DNA of 56,805 bases from Candidatus Pseudolachnospira avium (GTDB taxonomy: Bacteria; Bacillota; Clostridia; Lachnospirales; Lachnospiraceae). The stretch is from assembly GCA_904420025.1 (NCBI GenBank), contig CAJFTW010000041.1:1-56805 (forward strand), in the 5' to 3' direction. A program made the translations under genes and the position numbers. The notes beneath the pieces were generated by a model that was given only the letters and a program-made list of their open reading frames with translations, made no database searches and was not told the origin of the DNA. Positions 1 through 6,635 of the stretch are shown here, one piece after another; the stretch's first letter is position 1; each line of letters starts with the position of its first letter.

Positions 1-950
1 AAGAGCTCGTTGTACTCGGGGGTGCGCAGGTGCCGGGCCATCCGCAGCTTCATGACAAAGTCGTCCATCAGCTCCTGTGCCTCCGCCTCGGTGAGGCGTC
101 CGGCGGCCAGATCCCGCTCCAGGTAGATGTCCAGGAAGGTGGAGACCCGTCCCAGGCTCATGGCCGCGCCGTTCTGCTCCTTGATGGCGCCCAGATAGCC
201 GAAGTACAGCCACTGGATGGCTTCCTGGGCTGTGGCGGCGGGCTGGGTGATGTCAAAGCCGTAGAGGGCGGCCATATCCCGGAGCTTGCCCAGAAAGTTG
301 ATCTGCTGGAACAGCTCCTCCTGCTGCCGGATATGGTCCACGTCCATGGCCTCCCGGCTCAGCCGTGCCTTATCCTTTTCCTTCTCCGCAATGAGCCGGT
401 CAATGCCGTAGAGGGCCACCCGCCGGTAGTCGCCGATGATCCGGCCCCGGCCGTAGGCGTCCGGAAGCCCGGTGATCAGCCCGCAGTGGCGGGCCGCCTT
501 GGTCTCCTGGCTGTAGACCCGGAAGACGCCGTCGTTGTGGGTGGTCCGGTACTGGAATTCATCCTCCACCTTCTGGGAAAGCTCATAGCCGTAGGCACGG
601 CAGGCATCCCGGGTCATCCGCAGGCCGCCAAAGGGGTTGACGCCCCGCTTCAGAGGCCGGTCCGTCTGGAGCCCCACAATCTTCTCATTCTCCTTGTCCA
701 GGTAGCCGGGCTTGTAGTTGAGCAGGGAGGTGACGGTGTTGGTGTCAATGTCCAGGACGCCGCCGAACTCACGCTCCAGGGCCAGCAGGTTCTCCAGCTT
801 GTGGAGCAGCTTTTCCGTCCTCTCCGTGGCAGAGGCCAGGAAGCTCTCGTCCCCCAGGTAGGGGTGGTAGTTTTTCTGGATGAAGTCGCGGACGTCAATG
901 GCCTCCTGCCATCTGCCGGGTTGGAAGGTTTCCCACTGTTTCATGGTCAT
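1..950 (-). CDS. pflB: Formate C-acetyltransferase (pyruvate formate-lyase), 5' part
   Basis: Glycyl-radical enzyme converting pyruvate and CoA to acetyl-CoA and formate in anaerobic metabolism. About 316 N-terminal residues are present; the frame runs off the window edge, so the catalytic cysteine pair and C-terminal glycyl-radical loop are not visible. The translation starts MTMKQWETFQPG and contains family stretches such as NPFGGLRMTRDACRAYGYE, YGRGRIIGDYRRVALYG and, at the edge, RTPEYNELF. The start at 950 follows AGGAG in the leader. The gene is transcribed from a promoter near 1134-1163 through a ZTP riboswitch and intrinsic terminator, linking its expression to ZTP/ZMP, the signal of 10-formyl-tetrahydrofolate shortage; formate feeds that pool. 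Confidence 0.96.
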   Translation of the reverse strand, partial: MTMKQWETFQPGRWQEAIDVRDFIQKNYHPYLGDESFLASATERTEKLLHKLENLLALEREFGGVLDIDTNTVTSLLNYKPGYLDKENEKIVGLQTDRPLKRGVNPFGGLRMTRDACRAYGYELSQKVEDEFQYRTTHNDGVFRVYSQETKAARHCGLITGLPDAYGRGRIIGDYRRVALYGIDRLIAEKEKDKARLSREAMDVDHIRQQEELFQQINFLGKLRDMAALYGFDITQPAATAQEAIQWLYFGYLGAIKEQNGAAMSLGRVSTFLDIYLERDLAAGRLTEAEAQELMDDFVMKLRMARHLRTPEYNEL

Positions 951-1000
951 ATCGGTTTCTCCTCTTGTTGTGTGAACATCCGGCAGGGGCTGCCCTTTTT

Positions 1001-1042
1001 GGGTAAACAAAAAGGACAGCATCCCATGCTGCGATGCTGCCC
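1001..1042 (-). terminator. Intrinsic terminator of the ZTP riboswitch (expression platform)
   Basis: On the minus strand a hairpin (arms 1033-1042 and 1014-1023, nine-base loop) is followed directly by TTTTTGTTT (1013-1005). Its upstream arm shares the conserved GGGCA of the aptamer 3' domain, so ligand-stabilised aptamer folding would compete with the terminator. It lies between promoter and pflB start. Confidence 0.85.
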
Positions 1043-1110
1043 AGACGGTCGGCGGATGACCGGCTTTTCATTCCCCTGTGGTTTTGTCCACATCAATCCG
1101 TCAGTAATGA
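1036..1110 (-). ncRNA. ZTP (pfl-motif) riboswitch upstream of pflB
   Basis: Minus-strand RNA upstream of pflB carries the hallmarks of the ZTP/ZMP riboswitch, first named the pfl motif after this gene. Seen: ACTGACGG, then a short stem GTGG/CCAC, then AGGGGAATGA (5' domain, about 1068-1105); a linker; and the 3' domain CCGTCTGGGCA (about 1038-1048), close to the consensus CCGCCUGGGCA. It is followed by an overlapping terminator, the usual ON-switch layout. Identification is by eye; a covariance-model search with the Rfam ZTP family would settle it. Confidence 0.85.
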
Positions 1111-1133
1111 AAGCCGTTTCTGTTTTCGGCCCC

Positions 1134-1163
1134 AGTATAGCATGGGGGAAACCCAAAAGTCAA
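1134..1163 (-). promoter_or_regulatory. Sigma-A-type promoter for riboswitch-pflB
   Basis: Minus strand: -35 TTGACT (1158-1163), 18-base spacer, -10 TATACT (1134-1139). The predicted start near 1127 leaves a leader of about 175 bases holding the riboswitch and terminator. Confidence 0.8.
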
Positions 1164-1707
1164 GAAAAAAATAGTGTCCGGAGAGATTTCTTAAATACTT
1201 TTTTAAAAGAGGCAAGCGAAAAGCGGGTGGGGGAAAAAACCAAAATATATCCACAAAGATACAGCAATGGACTTGAAAACCAGGGGAAATCGATGAAAAG
1301 TGGGAGAATATAGAAGAATCTGGAGAAAAAGAAGGTGGGAAAAGACACCGCTTGACAGAATGGGAAGATTTGTTTAAACTATTACATAAGCGTTTTTGCA
1401 TTCCTTTTCCTGTTCCAAAAAGGAGGCCGGGCTTTTTCGGAAAGCGCTGGCCACAAGGACGCTTATTGGAAGAGAGCTACTCTTTCCATATCCTCCCAAA
1501 GGATGAAGGCCCTGCGGATTTCCGCAGGGTCTTCGCACGTTCAGGGGTATTTTTGCTGAGCTCCTTCTTTGCGGCTCCTTTTGTTAACGTTCTGTCATGT
1601 ATGCTTGAATCATGCTTCATTCTTCCGAAAAATGTGGTAGGATATTATTACTACAAGGATACATTCGGAATGCCGTAAAAAGCACGGCAGGAAAGGAGAT
1701 TGAAAGT
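1164..1707. other. Intergenic region, pflB promoter to Spo0A-C-like gene
   Basis: AT-rich noncoding stretch. A plus-strand TTGACA-N17-TAAACT promoter-like pair lies at 1352-1380, and a GC-rich hairpin (CCCTGCGGA / TCCGCAGGG) at about 1510-1530 without a clear T-tract. No ORF with a ribosome binding site was found between them, so any transcript from 1380 would be a short leader or small RNA of unknown role. An inverted TGTGGTAG / CTACA pair lies at 1633-1655, just before the next gene. Confidence 0.5.
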
Positions 1708-2037
1708 ATGGATAAAAAGACGATTGATACCACGGTTTACAAGCTTTCCGGCCATCCCACCCTCACCGGCTACAAGCAGCTGGCGACCGCTGTCCAGTAT
1801 TGCCTGGAGGATGGAGCCTTCCCTGCCCGGAACCTTACGGTTACGCTGTACCCCCGCATTGCCGCCAGCCTCTGCCAGACGCCCCGCAGCGTGGCCAGGA
1901 GCATCTCCCGGGCTGTGGACGACTGCTGGGAATACGGGGACCGGAAGGTCCTGGAGGGCATTGCCGGCCGGCGCATCCGGGAGAAGCCGACGCCGGGCGA
2001 GATGATTTTCTTCCTGTACCGGTATCTCTCCCGGTGA
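1708..2037 (+). CDS. Spo0A C-terminal-domain-like DNA-binding protein (109 aa)
   Basis: Resembles the C-terminal effector domain of Spo0A without a receiver domain: LSGHPTLTGYKQLATAVQY corresponds to the first helices, and LYPRIAASLCQTPRSVARSISRAVDDCWEYGD to the helix-turn-helix that reads 0A boxes. Start at 1708 is chosen for AAAGGAGA nine bases upstream; an in-frame upstream ATG at 1612 has no binding site. At 109 residues it is a stand-alone domain, so it may act as an unphosphorylated competitor or relative of Spo0A. The upstream region shares AAAAATGTGGTAG with the blaI-like promoter near 49.44 kb, hinting at shared control. A GC-rich hairpin follows the stop. Family call firm, role inferred. 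Confidence 0.8.
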   Translation: MDKKTIDTTVYKLSGHPTLTGYKQLATAVQYCLEDGAFPARNLTVTLYPRIAASLCQTPRSVARSISRAVDDCWEYGDRKVLEGIAGRRIREKPTPGEMIFFLYRYLSR

Positions 2038-2040
2038 AAA

Positions 2041-2067
2041 ACACCCCGCCCGGTTCCGGGCGGGGTG
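2041..2067. terminator. GC-rich hairpin between convergent genes
   Basis: CACCCCGCCCGG and its complement form a 12-bp stem with a two-base loop. T-rich flank (TTTTT) exists only on the minus-strand side, so it would best terminate leftward transcription from the HEPN remnant, and less well the plus-strand gene ending at 2037. Confidence 0.6.
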
Positions 2068-2184
2068 GGGGGAGGCGGCTATCGTTTGCCAACTATCCGA
2101 ACGCCTTGGCTGCCGGTTTGTCAAGATTACAGCAGGGATTCCACTAACGGATAGATGTCCTCTTTTGCGATTTTTGTTGATCTG

Positions 2185-2462
2185 CTATAGTATACCTTTC
2201 CCACCGAGATAGTTGAAAACAAATTGATGGAAGATTTCTGCTTTTTGCACCTGCTCTTCCGCGTCCTGGCGGGAGGCCACAAAAAAGTCCTCATAATCGG
2301 CATGTTCCCGCATTTCGGAGGAAGTTCGGATGATTTTGGATGCTTCTTTGGAAAAATCGCCAGCTTATACTTTCCGTATTCCAGCATAGCCTTAGCGTTT
2401 TCTAATTCTTCAGAGGATCTTTCGTATCGGTATTTAGCCAGACTTTTTATGCTGCTTGCCAC
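2185..2462 (-). pseudogene. HEPN-domain protein, internal out-of-frame deletion
   Basis: Begins with GTG at 2462 behind AAAGGAGGG and reads a HEPN-type start (SLAKYRYERSSEELENAKAML, EYGKYKLAI). The frame then changes: from about 2350 down, another frame reads ASKIIRTSSEMREHADYEDF followed by FVASRQDAEEQVQKAEIFHQ and ends at a TAG at 2185-2187. The middle of the domain, with the second helix, is missing; the two halves meet near GGCGATTTTTCC. Intact relatives are about 130 residues, often toxins or RNases paired with MNT nucleotidyltransferase antitoxins. No MNT gene is adjacent. The ORF-1 frame alone would give a meaningless 111-residue product. Called a remnant with good confidence; original pairing unknown. 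Confidence 0.75.
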
Positions 2463-2563
2463 AATACAATTCCCTCCTTTTTCACGTTTTTATAAAATGG
2501 CATAACATTTTCCCAATGGCAAGTTCGGAATCTTCGCCTGATGGTGCTCGCCGGGCACACCGC

Positions 2564-2595
2564 AAAAACTGCCCTGCGGTGATTCCGCAGGGCAG
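2564..2595 (-). terminator. Terminator of the cotJ operon
   Basis: Minus strand: CTGCCCTGCGG, five-base loop, CCGCAGGGCAG (2569-2595), then TTTTT. It sits just past the cotJC 3' fragment stop at 2600 and marks the original end of cotJABC. Confidence 0.9.
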
Positions 2596-2599
2596 TGGC

Positions 2600-3043
2600 C
2601 TACCGGTTTTCCTTGGCTTGCTTCCACATCGCCGTGTCAAATCCCGGGTTAAAGGCGTAAAAGTTCTTGCTGTTCATCTCGTCGATGGCGTTCCGGAGGG
2701 TTTCCCCGAACCGCTGGAAGTGAACGATTTCCCGCTCCCGGAGGAAGCGGATGGGATCACAGACTTCCGGGTCGTGGAGGGTGCGCAGGATATTGTCGTA
2801 GGTGCTCCTGGCTTTCTGTTCCGCAGCCAAATCTTCAAACAGATCGGTAATGGCGTCCCCTTTGCTCTGGAATTCGCAGGCGTTGAAGGGGACACCGCCT
2901 GCTGCCTGGGGCCAGATACCGGTGGTGTGGTCAATGTAGTAGGGGCCGAAGCCGGAGGCCTCAATCTCCTCTACGGAGAGGTTGCGGGTCAGCTGACGGA
3001 CAATGGCAGCTACAATCTCCATGTGCCCCAATTCCTCGGTGCC
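2600..3043 (-). CDS. cotJC: CotJC manganese catalase, 3' fragment (split by element)
   Basis: C-terminal 147 residues of the spore-coat manganese catalase CotJC. The fragment opens at the insertion point with G-TEELGHMEIVAAIVRQLTR; the ExxH of EELGHME is a metal-ligand motif of Mn catalases, so the insertion separates the N-terminal helix bundle from its dinuclear metal site. An ORF with its own ATG at 3067 exists (adding MRNFDTDT encoded by the element end), but it has no proper binding site and is probably not a gene. Joined to 12544-12726 at the shared GG, it gives an uninterrupted 208-residue protein of normal family length. Downstream is a strong terminator. Confidence 0.92.
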   Translation of the reverse strand, partial: GTEELGHMEIVAAIVRQLTRNLSVEEIEASGFGPYYIDHTTGIWPQAAGGVPFNACEFQSKGDAITDLFEDLAAEQKARSTYDNILRTLHDPEVCDPIRFLREREIVHFQRFGETLRNAIDEMNSKNFYAFNPGFDTAMWKQAKENR

Positions 3044-3066
3044 TGTATCGGTATCGAAATTGCGCA
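3027..3066. other. Left attachment junction (cotJC 3' side / element)
   Basis: cotJC sequence reading out of AATTCCTCGGTG meets CC (3042-3043) and then element sequence TGTATCGGTATCGAAA (3044-3059). CC is also present at the other junction (12542-12543). The right arm forms a dyad with the arm at 12526-12541 when the ends are joined, as expected for the two halves of a serine-recombinase attP. The exact crossover dinucleotide is inferred. Confidence 0.8.
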
Positions 3067-3128
3067 CATGAGTTTTTCAGTGTGCTTTTTCGATACAGAC
3101 GTGGCCATGTCTGTGCCGAAATTGCGCA
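3055..3128. repeat. Tandem attP-like sites inside the left end
   Basis: CGAAATTGCGCA occurs at 3055-3066 and again at 3117-3128, period 62. The second copy is the right flank of a complete dyad: arms TTTCGATACAGAC (3088-3100) and GTCTGTGCCGAAA (3109-3121), complementary at 11 of 13 positions, around a GGCC centre. This resembles the attP reconstructed from the two element ends. It lies between the left junction and the recombinase stop codon. Confidence 0.65.
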
Positions 3129-3137
3129 TTTGACTTT

Positions 3138-4748
3138 TTACAAAAAAGAAGTTTCCAATATTTCTGTCTTGAAGAAATCGCCTTTTCCGGATGCCTTGAT
3201 CTTTAGGCGGATTCCAATGGGAATGTTTTTGAGATAAATGTCCAGGATGCCGCCTCTATGGATGTCTATGTGATCCAGAACTTCCTTGTAAACCATTTCG
3301 CTCTGGCTGTCCTTGTCCATGATCTCATCCAGCGCCTGGACGTACTGCTCCATTTCGCTGACCTGATTGGCGTTATCTTTGTTCGCCTGTAACGCACGGT
3401 CCATTTGCTGTTGGAGCCGGTCCAATTCTTCATTGTACCAGGCTGTTTGCTTTTTCAAGTCCTCCTCGGAGATCAGGCCATCCAGCATGAGATCAATGGC
3501 TTTCCGCTTTTTGGCCTCGATAGCCTCTATCTTTTTCTGAATTTTTTGAGGGTTCTCTTTTTTCCGGGAAATTTTCTTCTGATTGGCGATTTCCCTCAAA
3601 ATTTCCTTCTTCAAGCTGTCCCGCTCGGACTGCACCAGAGAAATGCAATAGCCCATACAGGTTTGCAGAGAACGCTCGCTGATGGAATTGCTGTTGCATC
3701 CGATTTCCTTTCCGTCGGCGTCCTGCTTTCGTACCCCGTGGGTAGCCGCCGCAAAGCATCTCCACCCTTTGTATACATGCCCGCTTTTATAATGCTTGGT
3801 CCGGCTTACAAAACGGCCTCCGCATTCGGCACAGTGGATTTTTCCGCTACACCAATAGCGGTTGCTGTGTTTTGATCTCTGTTCCGGGGAGGGGGAACGG
3901 CGCATCAGTTCTTCCTGGGTGCGGTCCCATAACTCCCGGTCTATAATCGGTTCGTGGTGATTTTGCAAATAAACCATTTCCTCCTCTCCGTGATTGTATT
4001 TCTTGGCATGGGTCAGATAGTTGGGCGTGATCGTCTTTTTTTGAAGCAAGTCCCCTACATACTTTTCATTCCGCAGAACCCGAAGAATGACCGTGTTGCT
4101 CCACAGCGCAATCCGCTTGGGACGCATTCCCTCCAGTAACAATTCTCTGGCGATGGTCCAGGTTCCTTTTCCCTCGTTGGTGTATTTGTGGAAAATTGCT
4201 TTCACAACGGGCACTTCTTCCGGATTGATCGTCAGGACTCCGTTTTGAACGGTGTATCCCAGAAGGTCCCGGCCAAATACCACCCCCTGCTCCATGCGTC
4301 TCTTCTGGCCCCACTTGACCCGCTCAGAAGTCTTTCGTGATTCTTCCTGGGCAATACTGGCCATAATCGTCAGGCGGAGTTCTCCGTCTGCCTCCCGGGT
4401 GTCAATATTGTCGATGGTAAAAATCACACCGACCCCGTGGTCCTTGAGTTGGCGGGTATAGGAGAGCGTATCCACGGTATTCCGGGCGAAACGGGAGACC
4501 TCTTTGGTGACAATTAAATCCAATTCCCCATTCAGAGCGTCCCGAACCATACGGTTGAAACCGGCACGCTTTTTGGTCTGCGTTCCGCTGATTCCCTCAT
4601 CATAGTAAACTTCACTTAACTTCCAACTTTCATGGTGGCGAATATAATCCGCAAAATAAGTGCGTTGGCTGATTAAGGAATTTGCCTGATCGTCTTTATC
4701 CGTGGAGACTCTGGCGTATGCCGCCACACGTAAAACAGTTCCTATCAT
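3138..4748 (-). CDS. Large serine recombinase (integrase/excisionase of the element)
   Basis: 536 residues. N-terminal resolvase domain (about 1-150): AAYARVSTDKDD holds the nucleophile S15; DLIVTKEVSRFARN and SIAQEESRKTSERVKWG are family motifs. Recombinase DNA-binding domain about 160-290. Zinc ribbon about 305-355 (CAECGG ... GWRCF ... IGC). Long coiled coil about 385-470, the segment that controls synapsis in this family. Start 4748 follows GGAGG. It acts on short att sites, needing no host factors for integration but usually a directionality factor for excision. It lies 95 bp from the left junction, the usual place. Promoter TTGCGC-N17-TATAAT upstream, within an inverted repeat. Confidence 0.97.
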   Translation of the reverse strand: MIGTVLRVAAYARVSTDKDDQANSLISQRTYFADYIRHHESWKLSEVYYDEGISGTQTKKRAGFNRMVRDALNGELDLIVTKEVSRFARNTVDTLSYTRQLKDHGVGVIFTIDNIDTREADGELRLTIMASIAQEESRKTSERVKWGQKRRMEQGVVFGRDLLGYTVQNGVLTINPEEVPVVKAIFHKYTNEGKGTWTIARELLLEGMRPKRIALWSNTVILRVLRNEKYVGDLLQKKTITPNYLTHAKKYNHGEEEMVYLQNHHEPIIDRELWDRTQEELMRRSPSPEQRSKHSNRYWCSGKIHCAECGGRFVSRTKHYKSGHVYKGWRCFAAATHGVRKQDADGKEIGCNSNSISERSLQTCMGYCISLVQSERDSLKKEILREIANQKKISRKKENPQKIQKKIEAIEAKKRKAIDLMLDGLISEEDLKKQTAWYNEELDRLQQQMDRALQANKDNANQVSEMEQYVQALDEIMDKDSQSEMVYKEVLDHIDIHRGGILDIYLKNIPIGIRLKIKASGKGDFFKTEILETSFL

Positions 4749-4773
4749 TGTGCTACCTCCATAAATGGAAATA

Positions 4774-4822
4774 GCGCATCACAAGACAATTTAATTATAT
4801 CAAACCATCTTATGATGCGCAA
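4774..4822 (-). promoter_or_regulatory. Recombinase promoter inside an inverted repeat
   Basis: Minus strand: -35 TTGCGC (4817-4822), 17-base spacer, -10 TATAAT (4794-4799). The promoter is flanked by arms TGCGCATCATAAGA (4808-4821) and TCTTGTGATGCGC (4774-4786), inverted with 12 of 13 matches. One arm, with two more bases (TGTCTTGTGATGCGC), recurs exactly at 12483-12497 near the right end. A regulator, or the recombinase itself, probably binds these arms. It looks like a vegetative rather than a sigma-E/K promoter. Confidence 0.75.
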
Positions 4823-4833
4823 CTAAAAATGAA

Positions 4834-5007
4834 TTATTTTTGGGAAATCAAAGAATCTAGTTGCTCATCTGTGAGAAGGGAGCGCCTATGTAATTCTTTG
4901 TAAATTCCACGTTTCAAGACCTGGCGGAAGGAGGCCAAATCCTCCTCTGTCAGTGAAGGGGATTTTGGTTTTCCGTCCTGGTTCATAGATTGATCCCGCA
5001 CAGTCAT
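4834..5007 (-). CDS. Small protein next to recombinase (57 aa), unknown
   Basis: Reads MTVRDQSMNQDGKP, then LTEEDLASFRQVLKRGIYKE and LHRRSLLTDEQLDSLISQ, a charged helical protein ending in a motif of the SHOCT-like kind seen beside recombinases of mobile elements. It precedes the recombinase by about 85 bp on the same strand. The ATG at 5007 overlaps no strong binding site (GGGGGT is too close); an alternative ATG at 4986 gives 50 residues. Because large serine recombinases need a small directionality factor, this is one of two nearby candidates, but that is inference from position only. Confidence 0.55.
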   Translation of the reverse strand: MTVRDQSMNQDGKPKSPSLTEEDLASFRQVLKRGIYKELHRRSLLTDEQLDSLISQK

Positions 5008-5065
5008 ACCCCCATTTTCTTATCCATTCAATATATGCCTCACAAGAAAGATTGCTTCACCGTCG

Positions 5066-5476
5066 TCACAGATTTTTCTTCCCCTCGCATAAATGGCGGA
5101 CGGATTCCGGGAAGGCCGCCGCTTTTGGGTTCTGCTTGGACCGGTTGGCAGGGGCACCGGCGAGGCTCTTTTGGTCCGTCAGATGGTAGCCCTGGCGGGC
5201 AAAGAACCTCCGCAACGTGTGAAGATTTATACAGGGGTGAATGATCTGGCCATCCGTATTCCGGATAATCCGGTACAGTTCACAGTAGCCGGGCCGCCGG
5301 TTGGCCTTATATCCCTGGTAGATGTTCTCCATCCGGCATCCAAGTTCCGCCAGTATCCGCTTAATCCGGAAAGGCGTGTAGGGGAGATAGTCATAGCATT
5401 GTACCAGGCCGGCGATCTCCGCAAACTGCCTTTCCAGGTCCTCCTCTGCCTGGCGTCTTTCCTCACTCGTTTCCAT
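5066..5476 (-). CDS. Unknown protein overlapping rep (136 aa)
   Basis: Starts METSEERRQAEEDLERQFAE behind GGAGG and overlaps the 3' end of rep by 14 bases, so it is translationally coupled to it. No membrane segment or signal peptide. It has an acidic helical start, a middle CYDYLPYTPFRIKRILAELG stretch with the look of a winged or small helical DNA-binding domain, and a basic tail (RSKQNP, CEGKKNL). I do not recognise the family. Its place between rep and recombinase suggests a role in replication control or excision; candidate directionality factor. Confidence 0.7.
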   Translation of the reverse strand: METSEERRQAEEDLERQFAEIAGLVQCYDYLPYTPFRIKRILAELGCRMENIYQGYKANRRPGYCELYRIIRNTDGQIIHPCINLHTLRRFFARQGYHLTDQKSLAGAPANRSKQNPKAAAFPESVRHLCEGKKNL

Positions 5477-6632
5477 GGCTGGCCTCCGGGTCCGTGAAGG
5501 GAAGCTCCATTTGCTCCAGGAAGGGGCACCGGTCTTCCTCGCTGACCGGGTGAAATTCCTCTCCCCGGTGCAGGTACGCTTCCACCGAGTCATAGACCTT
5601 GACGGAGCCGTCAGAGCCGTAAACCTGCACCTCGCTAATCCGGCGGAGGAAGGCTTTCCAGGTCTCCGGGCTGGTCTGCTGTACTTCCGGGTACTGTTCC
5701 TCCAGCTTCCAGTTGGAGACGATGTACACGAGAGTATAGCAGGCGTACCGGTTTGCGTACCGTGCCGGAAGTTCCAGCGGATAGACATCGCAATAGTTCA
5801 ACATATCCGAGATGCGAAGGCCGCTCCGGAACTCGTCAAACACAAGCACTTCCTGGCAGGCGTACCCGTCAAAGGGGTGGTTATAATCTGTCACCCGGTA
5901 GACGTTTGCGTCCCCATGCCGGTTCAGAATGTCCCGTGTCTTACCGGCGCCGGTTTTGCCATATACATAGATCACCTTGAGGTTTAGACGGCGCTGGCCC
6001 TTGAATTTCTCCGTCAAGAGCATGGTCCGGAGCTTGTCAATCTTGTCTATATTCAGGATATAGTCGTTATTGATCGCCAGAATCTCCGCATTGGTGTATC
6101 CGGCTTCCACCAATTCATACAGTTCTTCCATGTCTATCCTCTTTCCCTTCTGGACCGGGGGCTTTCCCCATTCCTCAAAGGTGCCCTCCACACGGGTCTC
6201 CGCCTTGCTCGTATTGGCCCACTTGCCGGATTTCCGGACGTAATCCATATTGGACTGGACAGGGCCATGAGCGGCCTCGATGTGGGCCTTCTCAAAGTGT
6301 CGCTTGATTGTACTGAACCGGACACGGGAGGAAAAATTGATGTACACATGTGTATGCGGGGTCCCTTCCTCTCCGACCTCATCCCCCATGCAAAAATACC
6401 GGAGGGTGGGAAAGTTCTCCACCAGTATCTTTTTGATCGCCGGGTGGTCCAGGCCATAGGTCAGCGGGTTATTGATTGTCAGCTGGTAGGCGTGCCGCTG
6501 GACGTTGGTAGCCAGGGGAGCGGTGGAGAGGGCCTGTTCTGCCCTGTGTTCCTGACGCATTTCTTCCAAAGTTGTATCCGCAACTGCTAGGGGTTCTTTC
6601 GTAATCGTATTTTTCTGATTGATAATACACAT
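5463..6632 (-). CDS. rep: CRESS-DNA-type replication initiator Rep (HUH endonuclease + SF3 helicase)
   Basis: 389 residues with every motif of circular Rep-encoding ssDNA virus initiators. Endonuclease domain: motif I YQLTINNP (49-56), motif II HTHVYINF with H93 and H95, motif III YVRKSGKW with the nicking Y131 and K134. Superfamily 3 helicase domain: Walker A GKTGAGKT (225-232), Walker B VLVFDEF (262-268), motif C VSN (305-307). It would nick the origin nonamer, unwind and drive rolling-circle replication of the excised circle. Start 6632 follows GAGGAGGAA formed by the end of the upstream ORF. C-terminal tail after about 345 is acidic and variable. Bacterial plasmids with such Reps are known; this one is chromosomal and intact. 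Confidence 0.95.
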   Translation of the reverse strand: MCIINQKNTITKEPLAVADTTLEEMRQEHRAEQALSTAPLATNVQRHAYQLTINNPLTYGLDHPAIKKILVENFPTLRYFCMGDEVGEEGTPHTHVYINFSSRVRFSTIKRHFEKAHIEAAHGPVQSNMDYVRKSGKWANTSKAETRVEGTFEEWGKPPVQKGKRIDMEELYELVEAGYTNAEILAINNDYILNIDKIDKLRTMLLTEKFKGQRRLNLKVIYVYGKTGAGKTRDILNRHGDANVYRVTDYNHPFDGYACQEVLVFDEFRSGLRISDMLNYCDVYPLELPARYANRYACYTLVYIVSNWKLEEQYPEVQQTSPETWKAFLRRISEVQVYGSDGSVKVYDSVEAYLHRGEEFHPVSEEDRCPFLEQMELPFTDPEASHGNE

Positions 6633-6635
6633 TTT

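Noticed and set aside
30..1313. 427-codon plus-strand ORF
   Set aside because: Antisense of pflB and its riboswitch leader.
2600..3067. Independent 155-residue gene starting at ATG 3067
   Set aside because: The first eight codons are element sequence, no binding site; it is the 3' part of cotJC.
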